A stretch of 64,000 bases of DNA from Bacteroidales bacterium (GCA_017546125.1 JAFYXO010000019.1:1-64000), one strand, 5' to 3'; counted from the first letter of the stretch, positions 16,713-26,616 are shown. The notes: generated by a model from the sequence alone, not told the origin. Numbers and translations: made by a program.

Positions 16713-18800
16713 ATGAGCAAATGTAGATCATTGCTCTTGGCAGTTCTGTTTCTTGGATCCATCAGTGCCGCTGCCCAAGAGTACGTTAACCCATTTTATC
16801 ATTGCTTATTAAACGAAGCTTATTATGACCAGCTGGTAGGTGAATCTTCCGGAGACAGGACATTCAACTACATTATGGATATTGCACCATACGAAAGGGA
16901 CCGTAAGCATAGTGACTACACCGGTGAGTTTTTCGAGTCAAAATATGTGGTAGAAAAGCTGAAAAGCTACGGCATAGACAATGCCCAGACCCTCAAACTT
17001 GGCAAGACAAAAACTTGGGACGGTGTGAGTGCATCTCTCTGGGAGGTCTCTCCAAACACCGCCAAAATAGCAGATTATCAGGACTTGGCAGCTATCCTGG
17101 CACAGGGGAGTGCCAATGCTGATGTCAAGGCAGAGCTTGTCTGGATCGGCCGTGGCAGCGACAAGGAACTTGAGGGGCTTGACCTCAATGGAAAAATCGT
17201 TGTTACAGAGGCTTCCGGTGGTCGTGTTCACGATAAGGTGGTGGCCAAAGGGGCTGTGGGTGTCATCAGCTACAACTCACCACGTCCACTTGTGGACCCT
17301 ATCCAGATCCCTAATTCAGGTATCCGCAGCAAGAACCCCACATTCTGCTTCAATATTACCCCTCGTGATGGTTATGCCCTAAGGGACAGACTTTTGTATG
17401 GGGAGAAGATTACCGTTCATGCAAAGGTGGAGGCAACCAATGAGGAGACCGATATCGAGGTCCCAACCTGCTATATCCCCGGTACCGACCCGGAGGCTGG
17501 TGAGGTGGTATTCGTGGCTCACCTGTACGAAGGCTATGTGAAGCTTGGTGCCAATGACAATACCTCGGGTTCCGCTGCACTTATTGAGACTGCCCGTACC
17601 ATTCAGGAACTCTATCAAAGCGGCAGACTACCACGTGCAAAAAGGGGTATGAGATTTATATGGGTGCCCGAATTCCAGGGCAGCATCCCTTGGGCTATTG
17701 CCAATAAGGAGACCCTTGAGAAGGCCCTTTGCGCCATAAATCTTGATATGGTGGGTCTATGGCTCAGCAAGAGCGAAGGCTACTATTGCGTTCACCGCAC
17801 CACAATGGGTAACCCTCACTACCTCAATGATGTGGCTGAGTCTTTCTTCCACTATATGGGTGCCACCAACCGCAGTTTCGTGGCTACAGGTATGGGGCGT
17901 CCCGACGCAACCAAACCTGTATTCAGCCTCACCGGCTCACATGATCCTTTCTACTACACCATCAATGCCCACTACGGTGCATCTGACCACGAGGTGTTCA
18001 ACGATTGGGGTGTACAGGTTCCAAGCGTGATTATGATCACCTGGCCTGACAACTACTACCACACCTCAGGCGACAGACCTGCCATTTGCGACCCTACACA
18101 GCTCCATGGAGCGGTAGTCATTGCGGCAGCGAGCGCATATACCATTGCGTCAGCAGAGGAGGATGGTGCGATTAAAATTGCCTCAGAAGTGGCATCAAAC
18201 GGAGACAAGAGACTTGCAGTGAAGATGAAACATGACCTTGCCCAAATGGGCAATGCATCTGCAGAAGAGCTTGCGGCAGCTTACAAGAGTGCCCGCTGGA
18301 ATCAGGATGCGGTGATGAACAACGAAGTGGCAACCATTGCGACAGTATTGGAGCTCGCTCCTGAGAGCAAGGCCCTTGCCTCATATGTGCAGGCACTTCA
18401 GAAGGGTATTCGTGAGAAAGCGAAGCTCAACGCAATGGAGATCGATGCAGCGATGAAAGCTTGCGCTGCCAGACTTGAATGTGCACCTGTGAAGCTTGAA
18501 CTCACCGCTGAGGAGAAGGCGGCTTCAAAAGTGTATCCACGTGCCACACCAAAGGTGAAAGAGGGTGGTTATGGTGTGATGAGAACCATCTCCCGTGACC
18601 TTATGGCGAAATATGGATTCGACAAGAGGGGTGCTGTAATAAATGGTAGCGAGATAGCAAAACTTACCACAGACGGAACAAACAGTATACTTGATATCAA
18701 GAAGATGGTGGATGCTCAGTTCCCGGTAGGGGATTCACTGGAGACCATTACCCGCTATATTCAGATGCTTGAAGAGGCCGGACTGGTAACTACCAAATAA
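16713..18800 (+). CDS. Secreted M28 family peptidase
   Basis: 695 aa with an N-terminal signal peptide ending near AAAQ (about residue 22). A protease-associated (PA) domain lies at about 120-240. The M28 zinc core reads HLYEGY (His270), GANDNTSG (Asp282), VPEFQGS (Glu320) and NLDMVG (Asp345), with a later GASDHEVF histidine. The C-terminal approximately 200 residues are helical and end in a winged-helix-like stretch. It is probably an exported aminopeptidase of the cluster with aminopeptidase-like DUF4910 relatives. It ends 10 nt before the palindromes at 18811. Confidence 0.85.
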   Translation: MSKCRSLLLAVLFLGSISAAAQEYVNPFYHCLLNEAYYDQLVGESSGDRTFNYIMDIAPYERDRKHSDYTGEFFESKYVVEKLKSYGIDNAQTLKLGKTKTWDGVSASLWEVSPNTAKIADYQDLAAILAQGSANADVKAELVWIGRGSDKELEGLDLNGKIVVTEASGGRVHDKVVAKGAVGVISYNSPRPLVDPIQIPNSGIRSKNPTFCFNITPRDGYALRDRLLYGEKITVHAKVEATNEETDIEVPTCYIPGTDPEAGEVVFVAHLYEGYVKLGANDNTSGSAALIETARTIQELYQSGRLPRAKRGMRFIWVPEFQGSIPWAIANKETLEKALCAINLDMVGLWLSKSEGYYCVHRTTMGNPHYLNDVAESFFHYMGATNRSFVATGMGRPDATKPVFSLTGSHDPFYYTINAHYGASDHEVFNDWGVQVPSVIMITWPDNYYHTSGDRPAICDPTQLHGAVVIAAASAYTIASAEEDGAIKIASEVASNGDKRLAVKMKHDLAQMGNASAEELAAAYKSARWNQDAVMNNEVATIATVLELAPESKALASYVQALQKGIREKAKLNAMEIDAAMKACAARLECAPVKLELTAEEKAASKVYPRATPKVKEGGYGVMRTISRDLMAKYGFDKRGAVINGSEIAKLTTDGTNSILDIKKMVDAQFPVGDSLETITRYIQMLEEAGLVTTK

Positions 18801-18810
18801 AGAATCATAC

Positions 18811-18864
18811 TGATACAAAATTTGGGCACGAAAAGTAGTGTTTTCGTGCCCAAATTGTATCAAA
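18811..18864. repeat. Long palindrome of the GGGCAC family (possible bidirectional terminator)
   Basis: AATTTGGGCACGAAAA (18819-18834) and TTTTCGTGCCCAAATT (18841-18856) form a perfect 16-bp stem with a 6-nt loop. The outer flanks TGATACAA and TTGTATCA extend the pairing after a 2-nt offset. It lies between the convergent M28 and rpe genes, so it may terminate both. Its arms are those of the elements at 1091-1223. Confidence 0.85.
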
Positions 18865-18873
18865 AACAACATT

Positions 18874-18903
18874 CGGGCACGAAAGTGGCTGTTTTGGTGC
18901 CCG
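18874..18903. repeat. Second GGGCAC-family palindrome
   Basis: CGGGCAC (18874-18880) and GTGCCCG (18897-18903) enclose GAAAGTGGCTGTTTTG. This core is close to the AAAAGTGCCAGTTT core of the 51-bp array and links the two repeat families. It is followed by TTTTT, so it could also end M28 transcripts. Confidence 0.8.
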
Positions 18904-18936
18904 TTTTTATCGGAACCCAGTGTGGGTTCGGTTATG

Positions 18937-19578
18937 TTACCCTTTGAGGGCGATGATCTCGGCCATCGGATCCTGGGCAGAGAAGACAGAGCTTCCTGCT
19001 ACGAGTGCGTCAGCTCCCGCTTTGGCCAGGATAGGGGCGTTGTGACGGTTTACTCCGCCATCCACCTCGATAAGGGTCTGAAGATTTCTTTTTAGAATCA
19101 TCTCTTTGAGGGTGGCCACCTTTTTAACGGCGTTCTCAATAAATTTCTGTCCGCCGAAACCTGGGTTTACAGACATTAGAAGCACATAGTCGCACTCCTC
19201 AAGGATATCTTCAAGAAGGTGTACAGGGGTGTGTGGATTTAGGGCCACACCCGCTTTCATCCCTTTATTTCTGATGTTCTGGAGTGATCTGTGAAGATGG
19301 GTACAAGCTTCATAGTGTACTGAGAGGTACTCTACACCCATGTCGGCAAATTTATCGACATATCTGTCAGGATCGATGATCATCAGGTGGGCATCCAAGG
19401 TCTTTTTTGCCTCTTTAGCTATCGCACTTACTACAGGGAAGCCGTACGATATGTTTGGGACGAATACACCGTCCATAATATCCAGGTGGATCCACTCAGC
19501 TTCAGATGCATTTACCATCTGGATGTCGCGAGCCAGATTTCCAAAATCTGCCGCAAGGATTGAAGGTGCGATTATCAT
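18937..19578 (-). CDS. rpe: Ribulose-phosphate 3-epimerase
   Basis: Interconverts ribulose 5-phosphate and xylulose 5-phosphate in the pentose phosphate pathway. The 213-aa TIM barrel has all family marks: SILAADFGNL (substrate Ser, residues 5-14), WIHLDIMDGVFVPN with metal ligands His and Asp, HLMI, MSVNPGFGGQKF, and VDGGVNRHN with the second catalytic Asp. It lies 2 nt downstream of pepD, so it is translationally close to it. Confidence 0.97.
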   Translation of the reverse strand: MIIAPSILAADFGNLARDIQMVNASEAEWIHLDIMDGVFVPNISYGFPVVSAIAKEAKKTLDAHLMIIDPDRYVDKFADMGVEYLSVHYEACTHLHRSLQNIRNKGMKAGVALNPHTPVHLLEDILEECDYVLLMSVNPGFGGQKFIENAVKKVATLKEMILKRNLQTLIEVDGGVNRHNAPILAKAGADALVAGSSVFSAQDPMAEIIALKG

Positions 19579-19580
19579 AA

Positions 19581-21014
19581 CTATTTGCAGTTTACGATTA
19601 CGTATTCAAGTAATTTGTTGAATTTGTCCAGGCTTGCCAATTCAAGTCTCTCACCAGGTGCGTGTACACCTCTGATGGTAGGACCGAATGAGATCATATC
19701 GAGCTTAGGATATTTGTCAAGGATAAGACCGCACTCAAGACCTGCGTGGATAGCCCTTACGATAGGGTCTACACCAAACAGCTCTTTATAACCCCTCTTG
19801 GTAAGGTCAAGTACAGGTGATTTGAGCTGTGGTTTCCATCCAGGGTACTCAGATTCGTGTGTAACCTCAGCACCTGCAAGCAGGAATGATGCTTCCACTT
19901 TTTCAGCTGCGTGGTGACGAGCGCTGTTGATCGAGCTCCTCTGGCTGGTGCCTACGCGGATACGTCCGTCTACCATCTTGACAGATGCCAGGTTGGTCGA
20001 TGTCTCCACAAGTCCCTTCATCTCCTGGCTCATAGCGAGAACACCGTGAGGTGCTGAGTTGAAGCAAGAGATGAGGTTGAGGGCCACCTGTGTGTCGATA
20101 GCTTCATCACTCCACTCTGCCTCTTCAAAGATAGGGGCAATATTTGGTTCAGTGGCAGCATATTCAGCTTTGATATCTTCGGCTGTAGCCAAATGGAGTT
20201 TCCTGATAGCTTTAAGATCCTCTTCCTTAAGTGCGATGATGGCGTATGCCTCACGGGCAATGGCGTTGCGTTTGTTTCCTCCGTCAATAGCACAAAGGGA
20301 TACATTGAACTCCTTCATGATTTTGTAAAGTGAGCGGCTGAGGAGCTGGATGGCATTTGCACGACCTTTGTCGATGTCGTCACCGCTGTGTCCACCTACA
20401 CCACCGCAGAATCCGATCTTATATTTCAGAAGCTCTTTATCAAGTTTCTTGGTGGTATAATCGAAGTGGGCAGTGGTATCCACACCGCCGGCACAGCCGA
20501 TGAATAGTTCGCCTTCATCCTCAGAGTCGAGGTTGATCAGGATGCTTCCACTCATAAAGTCAGGGGTAAGGGCGAACGCTCCGTCCATACCTGTCTCTTC
20601 GCTGATTGTGAAGAGTGCTTCGATTTTACCATGTTCGAGGGTGTTGTCTTCAAGAAGTGCAAGTGATGCAGCTATACCGATACCGCAGTCAGCACCAAGA
20701 GTGGTCTCTTTGGCTATCATCCAGCCATCTTCGATGACCGCTTTGATAGGGTCTTTGGCGAAATCGTGCTCCACGCCGTTGTTTTTCTCGCACACCATGT
20801 CCGAGTGGCTTTGGAGAATGATAGTGGGTGAAGATTCTCTGCCAGGGGTAGCCTCTTTGGTAATCAAGACATTACCAACCTTGTCTGTTTTGCAGTCAAG
20901 CTGGTGTTTCTTGGCGAAATCTTGAAGATATGCTATAATATGTCCTTCATTCCCTGATTCACGGGGAATACAAATAATCTCGCTGAAGATAGCGAGAATT
21001 CTGTCTGTAGTCAT
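19581..21014 (-). CDS. pepD: Aminoacyl-histidine (cytosol non-specific) dipeptidase
   Basis: 477-aa M20 family (PepD type) zinc dipeptidase, cytoplasmic. It shows LQSHSDMVCEK (metal His and Asp), TLGADCGIGIA (bridging Asp), TISEETGMDGA (catalytic Glu), and NLDSEDEGE. The inserted domain is at about 200-380, and a C-terminal HAGLECGLI histidine completes the site. It lies 14 nt downstream of dnaA and just upstream of rpe, forming a dnaA-pepD-rpe unit. Confidence 0.94.
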   Translation of the reverse strand: MTTDRILAIFSEIICIPRESGNEGHIIAYLQDFAKKHQLDCKTDKVGNVLITKEATPGRESSPTIILQSHSDMVCEKNNGVEHDFAKDPIKAVIEDGWMIAKETTLGADCGIGIAASLALLEDNTLEHGKIEALFTISEETGMDGAFALTPDFMSGSILINLDSEDEGELFIGCAGGVDTTAHFDYTTKKLDKELLKYKIGFCGGVGGHSGDDIDKGRANAIQLLSRSLYKIMKEFNVSLCAIDGGNKRNAIAREAYAIIALKEEDLKAIRKLHLATAEDIKAEYAATEPNIAPIFEEAEWSDEAIDTQVALNLISCFNSAPHGVLAMSQEMKGLVETSTNLASVKMVDGRIRVGTSQRSSINSARHHAAEKVEASFLLAGAEVTHESEYPGWKPQLKSPVLDLTKRGYKELFGVDPIVRAIHAGLECGLILDKYPKLDMISFGPTIRGVHAPGERLELASLDKFNKLLEYVIVNCK

Positions 21015-21028
21015 AATGTCAAATATAT

Positions 21029-22456
21029 CTATTGGATGTTTGTGCGAAGTTCTCTCTCTATGTCGGAGATGTATTGGCGGAATGTACGGTCAGTGTCCAT
21101 AAGATCACAAACGGTATTGCAAGCATATAGTACTGTGGCGTGGTTCTTTCCGCCTATCTGGCTTCCGATAGAGTCCAATGAGGTATTTGTCAGATTTCGG
21201 CTGAGATACATAGCGATCTGTCTTGCTTGTACAATCTCTCTCTTTCTGGTATTTGAAAGCAGGATCTCAGGGGTAATGCCGAAATAATCACAGACTGTCT
21301 TTTTGATTTTAGCGACAGAGATGTCGTTTTTAGGGGTGCTGACAATCTTGTCGATAAGCTCTTGAGCCAAGCTGAGGGTAATCTTTCTCTTGGTAAGGGT
21401 AGCGTTGGCGATAAGGGAGATAAGTGTCCCTTCAAGCTCACGGATGTTGCTCATCACTTTGGATGCAATGTAGTTGATCACATCGTCAGGCATACTGATA
21501 CCTTCTCTGAAGCTTTTGGCTTTGAGAATCTCAATCTTGGTCTGATAGTCAGGTGGCAAAAGCTCTGTGGTAAGACCCCATTTGAATCTTGACAATAGTC
21601 TCTGGTCAAGACCCTGAAGGTCTACAGGTGGCCTGTCTGATGTAAGGATCAGCTGTTTGCCAAGCTGGTGAAGGTGGTTGAATACCTGGAAGAATGCATT
21701 CTGGGTAGAGTGCTTCTCAGCGAATTCGTGTACATCATCTATGATAAGCACATCTATCGACTGATAGAAGTGTAAAAAGTCTGTAAGTTTGTTCTTGACA
21801 GTAACGGCGTCGATGTATTGGGTCATGAACACATGTGCTGTCACATAAAGAACGATCTTCTCCGGATATCTGTTTTTGATCTCCAGACCGATGGCTTGGG
21901 CCAGGTGTGTCTTTCCGAGGCCGGAACCACCATATAGGAATAGAGGATTGAATGCGTTGTTACCTGGCTTCTTGGCGATCTCCATACCGGCAGAACGGCC
22001 CAATTTGTTGCAATTGCCCTCTATAAAGTTTTCAAAATTGTAGTTGAGTGAGAGGTTTGGATTGATGTCCAGTCTCTTTAGCCCAGGGATGGTGTATGGG
22101 TCCAGACCTGCCATGTTTGAAACTTGGCTTGGACTCATAGGGATGCTGGGGTTTTTGATCTCCTTGGCAGAGTTTCCAGGGTAGGTGATAGAGGAGTTGT
22201 TGATGATCTTAACCTTGTAGATCAAGCGTGCATTGGCACCAATCACCCTGCGGAGGGTTTTGCTCAACAAATCGAGGTAGTGTTCCTCCAAATATTCCCT
22301 GAAAAATTCAGACGGTACCTCAAGCGTCAATGTAGAGCCTTCCATGGCTATTGCCTGAATGGGCTCAAACCATGTCCTGAAGCTCTGTGGAGATATTATG
22401 TCCTTGATAATCAAGAGACAATCACTCCATGCAGATATGTTTTTTTGCTCTGACAT
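21029..22456 (-). CDS. dnaA: Chromosomal replication initiator DnaA
   Basis: 475 aa. Domain I (about 1-85) is recognisable from SFRTWFEPIQA. It is followed by a short linker and the AAA+ domain with Walker A GGSGLGKTHLAQAIG and Walker B VLIIDDVHEF. The C-terminal DNA-binding domain has the DnaA signature GGKNHATVLYAC. It binds origin DNA to start replication. No cluster of TTATCCACA-like boxes is visible within the 199-bp AT-rich gap upstream, so the origin is probably elsewhere. Confidence 0.98.
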   Translation of the reverse strand: MSEQKNISAWSDCLLIIKDIISPQSFRTWFEPIQAIAMEGSTLTLEVPSEFFREYLEEHYLDLLSKTLRRVIGANARLIYKVKIINNSSITYPGNSAKEIKNPSIPMSPSQVSNMAGLDPYTIPGLKRLDINPNLSLNYNFENFIEGNCNKLGRSAGMEIAKKPGNNAFNPLFLYGGSGLGKTHLAQAIGLEIKNRYPEKIVLYVTAHVFMTQYIDAVTVKNKLTDFLHFYQSIDVLIIDDVHEFAEKHSTQNAFFQVFNHLHQLGKQLILTSDRPPVDLQGLDQRLLSRFKWGLTTELLPPDYQTKIEILKAKSFREGISMPDDVINYIASKVMSNIRELEGTLISLIANATLTKRKITLSLAQELIDKIVSTPKNDISVAKIKKTVCDYFGITPEILLSNTRKREIVQARQIAMYLSRNLTNTSLDSIGSQIGGKNHATVLYACNTVCDLMDTDRTFRQYISDIERELRTNIQ

Positions 22457-22655
22457 TTACGTTTAGGTTTAGTCGTTTTTTTAAGGATAAGGACTACAAA
22501 GATGAGTAAAAAAACTCTACTAGCGAAAAGAAATTTTCAAAAAAAAATTAAGTGCCTAATATTCAATATTAAAAAATTTTCAGGCAAATTTTTTTTTAAA
22601 ATTCGAGATTTTATACTTATGTTTTTGCTTTTAATGGGCCGAAATTTTTCAAAAA
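22457..22655. other. AT-rich gap upstream of dnaA
   Basis: This 199-bp spacer lies between the amidase and dnaA, both on the minus strand. It is strongly A/T-rich with long A and T runs. It should hold the dnaA promoter, but I cannot pick a convincing TAnnTTTG element. I see no consensus DnaA boxes or iteron repeats. Confidence 0.6.
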
Positions 22656-23699
22656 TTAAAAAGTGGCGATGAAGGCACCTGGGAATAGGTTTTTTATATT
22701 TTGAAGCTCTTTTGATGCCTCCTCTCTGGTGACAAATCTCCCATAAGTGTATTTGTATACTCCGTTCACTTTGACATGTTCGCATTGGAGCCCTTTGAAC
22801 TCTTTTGAGTTGCTGTCAAGAAGTTTGCCTGAAGCCATGATCTGGATTCTGAATTTGCCCTCTTTGGGCGCCTCTTTTTCGTATGAGATCTCAATCGATT
22901 TGTCGTATTGTTTTTTGTAGGCTTTGAATGCGTTGAATATGGCATTTGCAAACTGCACCTGGCTCTGTTTTCCTGTCAATGCCTTGAAATCCTGAGGATT
23001 GGAGAGGAAACCAAGCTCTACAAGGATAGAGGGCATGGTACACTTCCACAGTACCAGGAATGGTGCCTGTTTGACACCTCTGTTGTGGGTGATGGGCCCT
23101 TTCTTGAATTCATTCTGGACAGCCTCTGCTATGATAAGGCTCTGCTCCAAGTGCGCATTCTGAAGCAGGGAGAATATTATGTATGATTCGGGGTTTTTGG
23201 GGTCAAAGCCGGAGTATTTCTCATTGTACCCATCCTCGAGTGTGAGTACGCTGTTCTCAAGCTGGCACACCTCCATATTTGAGCTGCTTTTGTCAAGACC
23301 CATTACGAATGTCTCTGTCCCTCGTGCTGAGGTCGATCTGGTGGCATTGACGTGGATCGAGATGAAGAGGTCTGCGTGGTTTTTGTTCGCTATGGCAGCC
23401 CTCTCATCAAGTGGGACGAATTTGTCGGTGGAGCGTGTGTACACAACCTTTATTTCGGGGTATTGCTCTTTGATTTTATTGCCGAGCAATTTGGCTACCG
23501 CCAATGTGATATTCTTCTCCTGAACCTTGCCGGAGATGGTTCCAGGGTCTTTTCCGCCGTGTCCTGCGTCTATTACCACGGTCTTCAGCTCCACTATTTG
23601 TTTGCTCTGGGTCTCCTGAGCAGCGGTGGTTGTCGGGATAAGGATATATATGATTGCAAAAATCAGGGCGATTGTCCCTTTTCTGTCAATTATAGGCAT
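22656..23699 (-). CDS. N-acetylmuramoyl-L-alanine amidase with SPOR-like tail
   Basis: 347 aa, exported. A hydrophobic N-terminus (about 8-27, ending TTTAAQ) acts as a signal. The Amidase_3 domain follows, with zinc ligands in VIDAGHGGKDPG (His47), Glu61 in QEKNITLAVA, FISIHVNA, and the catalytic Glu in ILVELGFLSN. Residues about 282-347 resemble a SPOR domain (FRIQIMASG...YGRFVTREEA), which binds denuded glycan at division sites. It cleaves the peptide from peptidoglycan glycan strands. It is divergent from lptD. Confidence 0.92.
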   Translation of the reverse strand: MPIIDRKGTIALIFAIIYILIPTTTAAQETQSKQIVELKTVVIDAGHGGKDPGTISGKVQEKNITLAVAKLLGNKIKEQYPEIKVVYTRSTDKFVPLDERAAIANKNHADLFISIHVNATRSTSARGTETFVMGLDKSSSNMEVCQLENSVLTLEDGYNEKYSGFDPKNPESYIIFSLLQNAHLEQSLIIAEAVQNEFKKGPITHNRGVKQAPFLVLWKCTMPSILVELGFLSNPQDFKALTGKQSQVQFANAIFNAFKAYKKQYDKSIEISYEKEAPKEGKFRIQIMASGKLLDSNSKEFKGLQCEHVKVNGVYKYTYGRFVTREEASKELQNIKNLFPGAFIATF

Positions 23700-23718
23700 T
23701 TTGAATCAAAAAAATTAT

Positions 23719-23741
23719 TATATTTGCGTGCTGCAAAAGTA
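23719..23741. promoter_or_regulatory. Divergent -7 elements for lptD and the amidase
   Basis: TATATTTG (23719-23726, plus) lies 40 nt before lptD. The minus strand reads TACTTTTG at 23734-23741, 34 nt before the amidase start. Both fit TAnnTTTG. The corresponding -33 boxes are not clear. Confidence 0.5.
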
Positions 23742-23766
23742 GCAATAATTTTTCAAACGTTGGTGG

Positions 23767-26598
23767 ATGCCGCGATATAATCTCCTCAAACTAATCACCT
23801 TTTGTTCCTTGCTTCTCCTTATCATTAGCGGGAATAGTGCGTATGCCCAAAAGAAATTGAGCATAGAGGATGATTCTTTGTCTGTCCGCAGGGTCCCTTT
23901 CAGGGATAGGGATACCACCATGGCGCTGAGCGATTCCTTGACCAAAACGGCAGCGGATACCCTTAAAGCATTTGCCGTGGCCGATTCTGTGGCTGTCTCT
24001 GACTCGGTGGCAGTTGCCGATTCTGTGGCGAAAAAGAGGGGTATGCTTGAGTTTCCTGTATTTTCGGAGGCACAGGATTCCACTGTAGAAGACTTCTCCG
24101 GACCTCATAAGATGATTTATTACTATGGTGGTGTTAAAGTCACATACGGCAATATGGGAATCGAGGCGGATTATATGGCGTACGATGTGGACAAGCAGAC
24201 AGTATTTGCTTCGGGCCTTAAGGACTCGCTCGGAAATATACTCACACGACCGGTGATGTCCATGGATGGTCAGTCATACAATGTCGATCACGTATATTAT
24301 AATTTCGAATCAAGGAAGGCCAAAATCAAAAATATGATTACCCAGCAGCAGGAGGGTATCCTTCACGGAGAGAATCTGAAGATGATGGCGGACAAGTCGA
24401 TCAACATCACCAAGGGAAAATACACAGTGTGTGATCTTGATCATCCCCACTACTATCTGAAGATGACTGCAGCCAAGATTGTGACAGAGCCCAAGCAGAG
24501 GACTGTATTCGGCCCTGCCTATGTGGTGGTGGCAGATGTTCCGCTTCCGCTGGTAATCCCGTTCGGATTTGTGCCCCAGAGGCCTCAGAGGGCGAGTGGT
24601 ATCATGTTCCCAACTTTCGGTGAGGAGCAGGCCCGTGGTTTCTATATGAGGGATTTGGGTTACTACATGGTCTTCGGTGACCACTTCGATGTGGCGATAA
24701 ATACAGATATCTACACTTTGGGTTCGTGGAATGTGGAGTTGAACTCAAGATACAAGCTCAGATACAAATTCAACGGTGATATCGGATTGACATACTCTGT
24801 GGACAGGACAGGTGAGAAGGGGAGCAATGACTTTTTTGAGAGCAAGAACTTCTCTGTGAAATGGTCCCACAGTCAGGATGCCAAGGCCAATCCCGGAACT
24901 ACATTCAGGGCCTCCGTAAACTTCTCCAGCCCATCGAACAACCGATTCAATGCCACCAATATCAATCAGGCACTTGAGAACCAGTTCGGCTCGAATATCT
25001 CCTTCGGTAAGACATGGGAGAAGATGAACCTCTCCATAAACGCCCTCCATAGCCAGAATACAAGAGACAGCTCATATGTCATAACATTACCTAACATCAC
25101 ATTCAATGTGAACAGGTTTTTCCCTTTCAAACGTAAGAACAGAGTGGGGAAAGAGAGATTTTATGAGCAGATCTCATTCGGTTACGGTGCTACATTCCTC
25201 AATAAAGTCGATTTCAAGGCCAAGGAGGTGAAGGATCCCGATTTCTGGTCCAAACTAAAGGCGGGTATGAACCACAGGTTCAATATCGGACTCCCTTCGT
25301 TTACCCTTCTGAAGTATCTGAATTTCTCTCCGAGTGTCCAGTATGGAATGAACTGGTATTTCCAGGAGCAGCATCCCGAGTATAATGAGGAGACTGGAAG
25401 ACTTGAATACAAGAGGACTCCGCAGTTCAGCACATTCGGTGTCAGCCAGGATTTCTCGGCAGGTCTCTCAATGAGTACCCGTATCTATGGTACATTTATG
25501 TTCCTGAATCCTAAAGGGAAGCTTAAAGCGATCAGACATATGATCACACCATCTGTCTCTTTCTCATACAAGCCTGAGATGGGTACAGCGGTAAATGGTT
25601 ATAGCGTCTACAGATACACCACCAAAGATGGTGAGACTCACGAGGTGGAATACAACAAATATGCAGGAGGTTTGAACTCTCCTCCATCTCCGGGGCAGAC
25701 TGCAGCGCTCTCATTTGAGCTGAAGAACAACCTTGAAGCGAAGATGGCTGATGACAAGGATACCACCGGAGTAGGCACCAAGAAGATCAAACTTATCGAC
25801 AACCTGAGTATCCGGGGCAGTTACAACTTCTTGGCGGAGCAATACAAACTCTCAACTTTGAGCGTCTCGGCCAACACCACAGTGATGGGTAAGATAGGTA
25901 TCAGCGGAAATATGACATTGGACCCATATTCCATCAATGAGAGAGGACAAAGACAGGATGTATTCCAGGCTGTCCAGACAAAAGGAAAGAGCCTGGCCAG
26001 GATAACCAATGCATCGGCATCACTCTCATGGAGTATCAGCGGAGAGGGAAAAATGGAGGGCAATGATGGTGCGGAGGCTGCAAGACAGCAGGGTGGCGGA
26101 GCCTTTGGCTCACAAGGTGCAAATCAGAATAGTGGGGGTGCCGGGATTGTGACCAATACAGAGCAGATGTCCTACAACAAAATATACTATCACCCATACA
26201 CTGGTGAGTATATCCCCGGAGGATGGCTCTATTATTTGAATCCGGCTGTTCCATGGCAGGTGGGACTTAACCTGAACTACTCTTATTCGAAATCGTATTC
26301 GTACGCAAATGAACAACTTCAGACGAAGCATAACCATACACAAACATTGTCGGTCAACGGATCATTGTCTCTGACAAAAGCATTTAACATCAGTTTCAAT
26401 ACCGGTCTTGACTTGACCAAGCTCAAACCAACCACTACCACATTCAACTTAACTTACGATTTGCACTGTTTCAATATCGCTGTGATGTGGGTGCCTTTCG
26501 GACAGTGGGAGAGCTGGAGTTTCAGAATTGCAGCCAAGGCATCTGCACTTGCTGACTTGCTCCAATACAGAAAGTCTTCGTCTTACTGGGATAATTAG
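23767..26598 (+). CDS. lptD: LptD-like outer-membrane LPS assembly protein
   Basis: 943 aa. An N-terminal signal ends near AYAQ (residue 28). A low-complexity Asp-Ser-Val-Ala segment (about 72-90, DSVAVSDSVAVADSVA) precedes an OstA-like domain (VKVTYGNMGIEADYMAYD and repeats, about 115-240). A large C-terminal beta-barrel follows, rich in alternating aromatic strands. It matches the long Bacteroidota LptD proteins that insert lipopolysaccharide into the outer leaflet. A Gln/Gly-rich loop sits at about 765-790. It is followed after 18 nt by ridA. Confidence 0.85.
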   Translation: MPRYNLLKLITFCSLLLLIISGNSAYAQKKLSIEDDSLSVRRVPFRDRDTTMALSDSLTKTAADTLKAFAVADSVAVSDSVAVADSVAKKRGMLEFPVFSEAQDSTVEDFSGPHKMIYYYGGVKVTYGNMGIEADYMAYDVDKQTVFASGLKDSLGNILTRPVMSMDGQSYNVDHVYYNFESRKAKIKNMITQQQEGILHGENLKMMADKSINITKGKYTVCDLDHPHYYLKMTAAKIVTEPKQRTVFGPAYVVVADVPLPLVIPFGFVPQRPQRASGIMFPTFGEEQARGFYMRDLGYYMVFGDHFDVAINTDIYTLGSWNVELNSRYKLRYKFNGDIGLTYSVDRTGEKGSNDFFESKNFSVKWSHSQDAKANPGTTFRASVNFSSPSNNRFNATNINQALENQFGSNISFGKTWEKMNLSINALHSQNTRDSSYVITLPNITFNVNRFFPFKRKNRVGKERFYEQISFGYGATFLNKVDFKAKEVKDPDFWSKLKAGMNHRFNIGLPSFTLLKYLNFSPSVQYGMNWYFQEQHPEYNEETGRLEYKRTPQFSTFGVSQDFSAGLSMSTRIYGTFMFLNPKGKLKAIRHMITPSVSFSYKPEMGTAVNGYSVYRYTTKDGETHEVEYNKYAGGLNSPPSPGQTAALSFELKNNLEAKMADDKDTTGVGTKKIKLIDNLSIRGSYNFLAEQYKLSTLSVSANTTVMGKIGISGNMTLDPYSINERGQRQDVFQAVQTKGKSLARITNASASLSWSISGEGKMEGNDGAEAARQQGGGAFGSQGANQNSGGAGIVTNTEQMSYNKIYYHPYTGEYIPGGWLYYLNPAVPWQVGLNLNYSYSKSYSYANEQLQTKHNHTQTLSVNGSLSLTKAFNISFNTGLDLTKLKPTTTTFNLTYDLHCFNIAVMWVPFGQWESWSFRIAAKASALADLLQYRKSSSYWDN

Positions 26599-26616
26599 TA
26601 ACCAAAATTTAATATT

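Noticed and set aside
22457-22655. Replication origin next to dnaA
   Set aside because: The gap is AT-rich, but no TTATCCACA-like boxes or iterons are visible.
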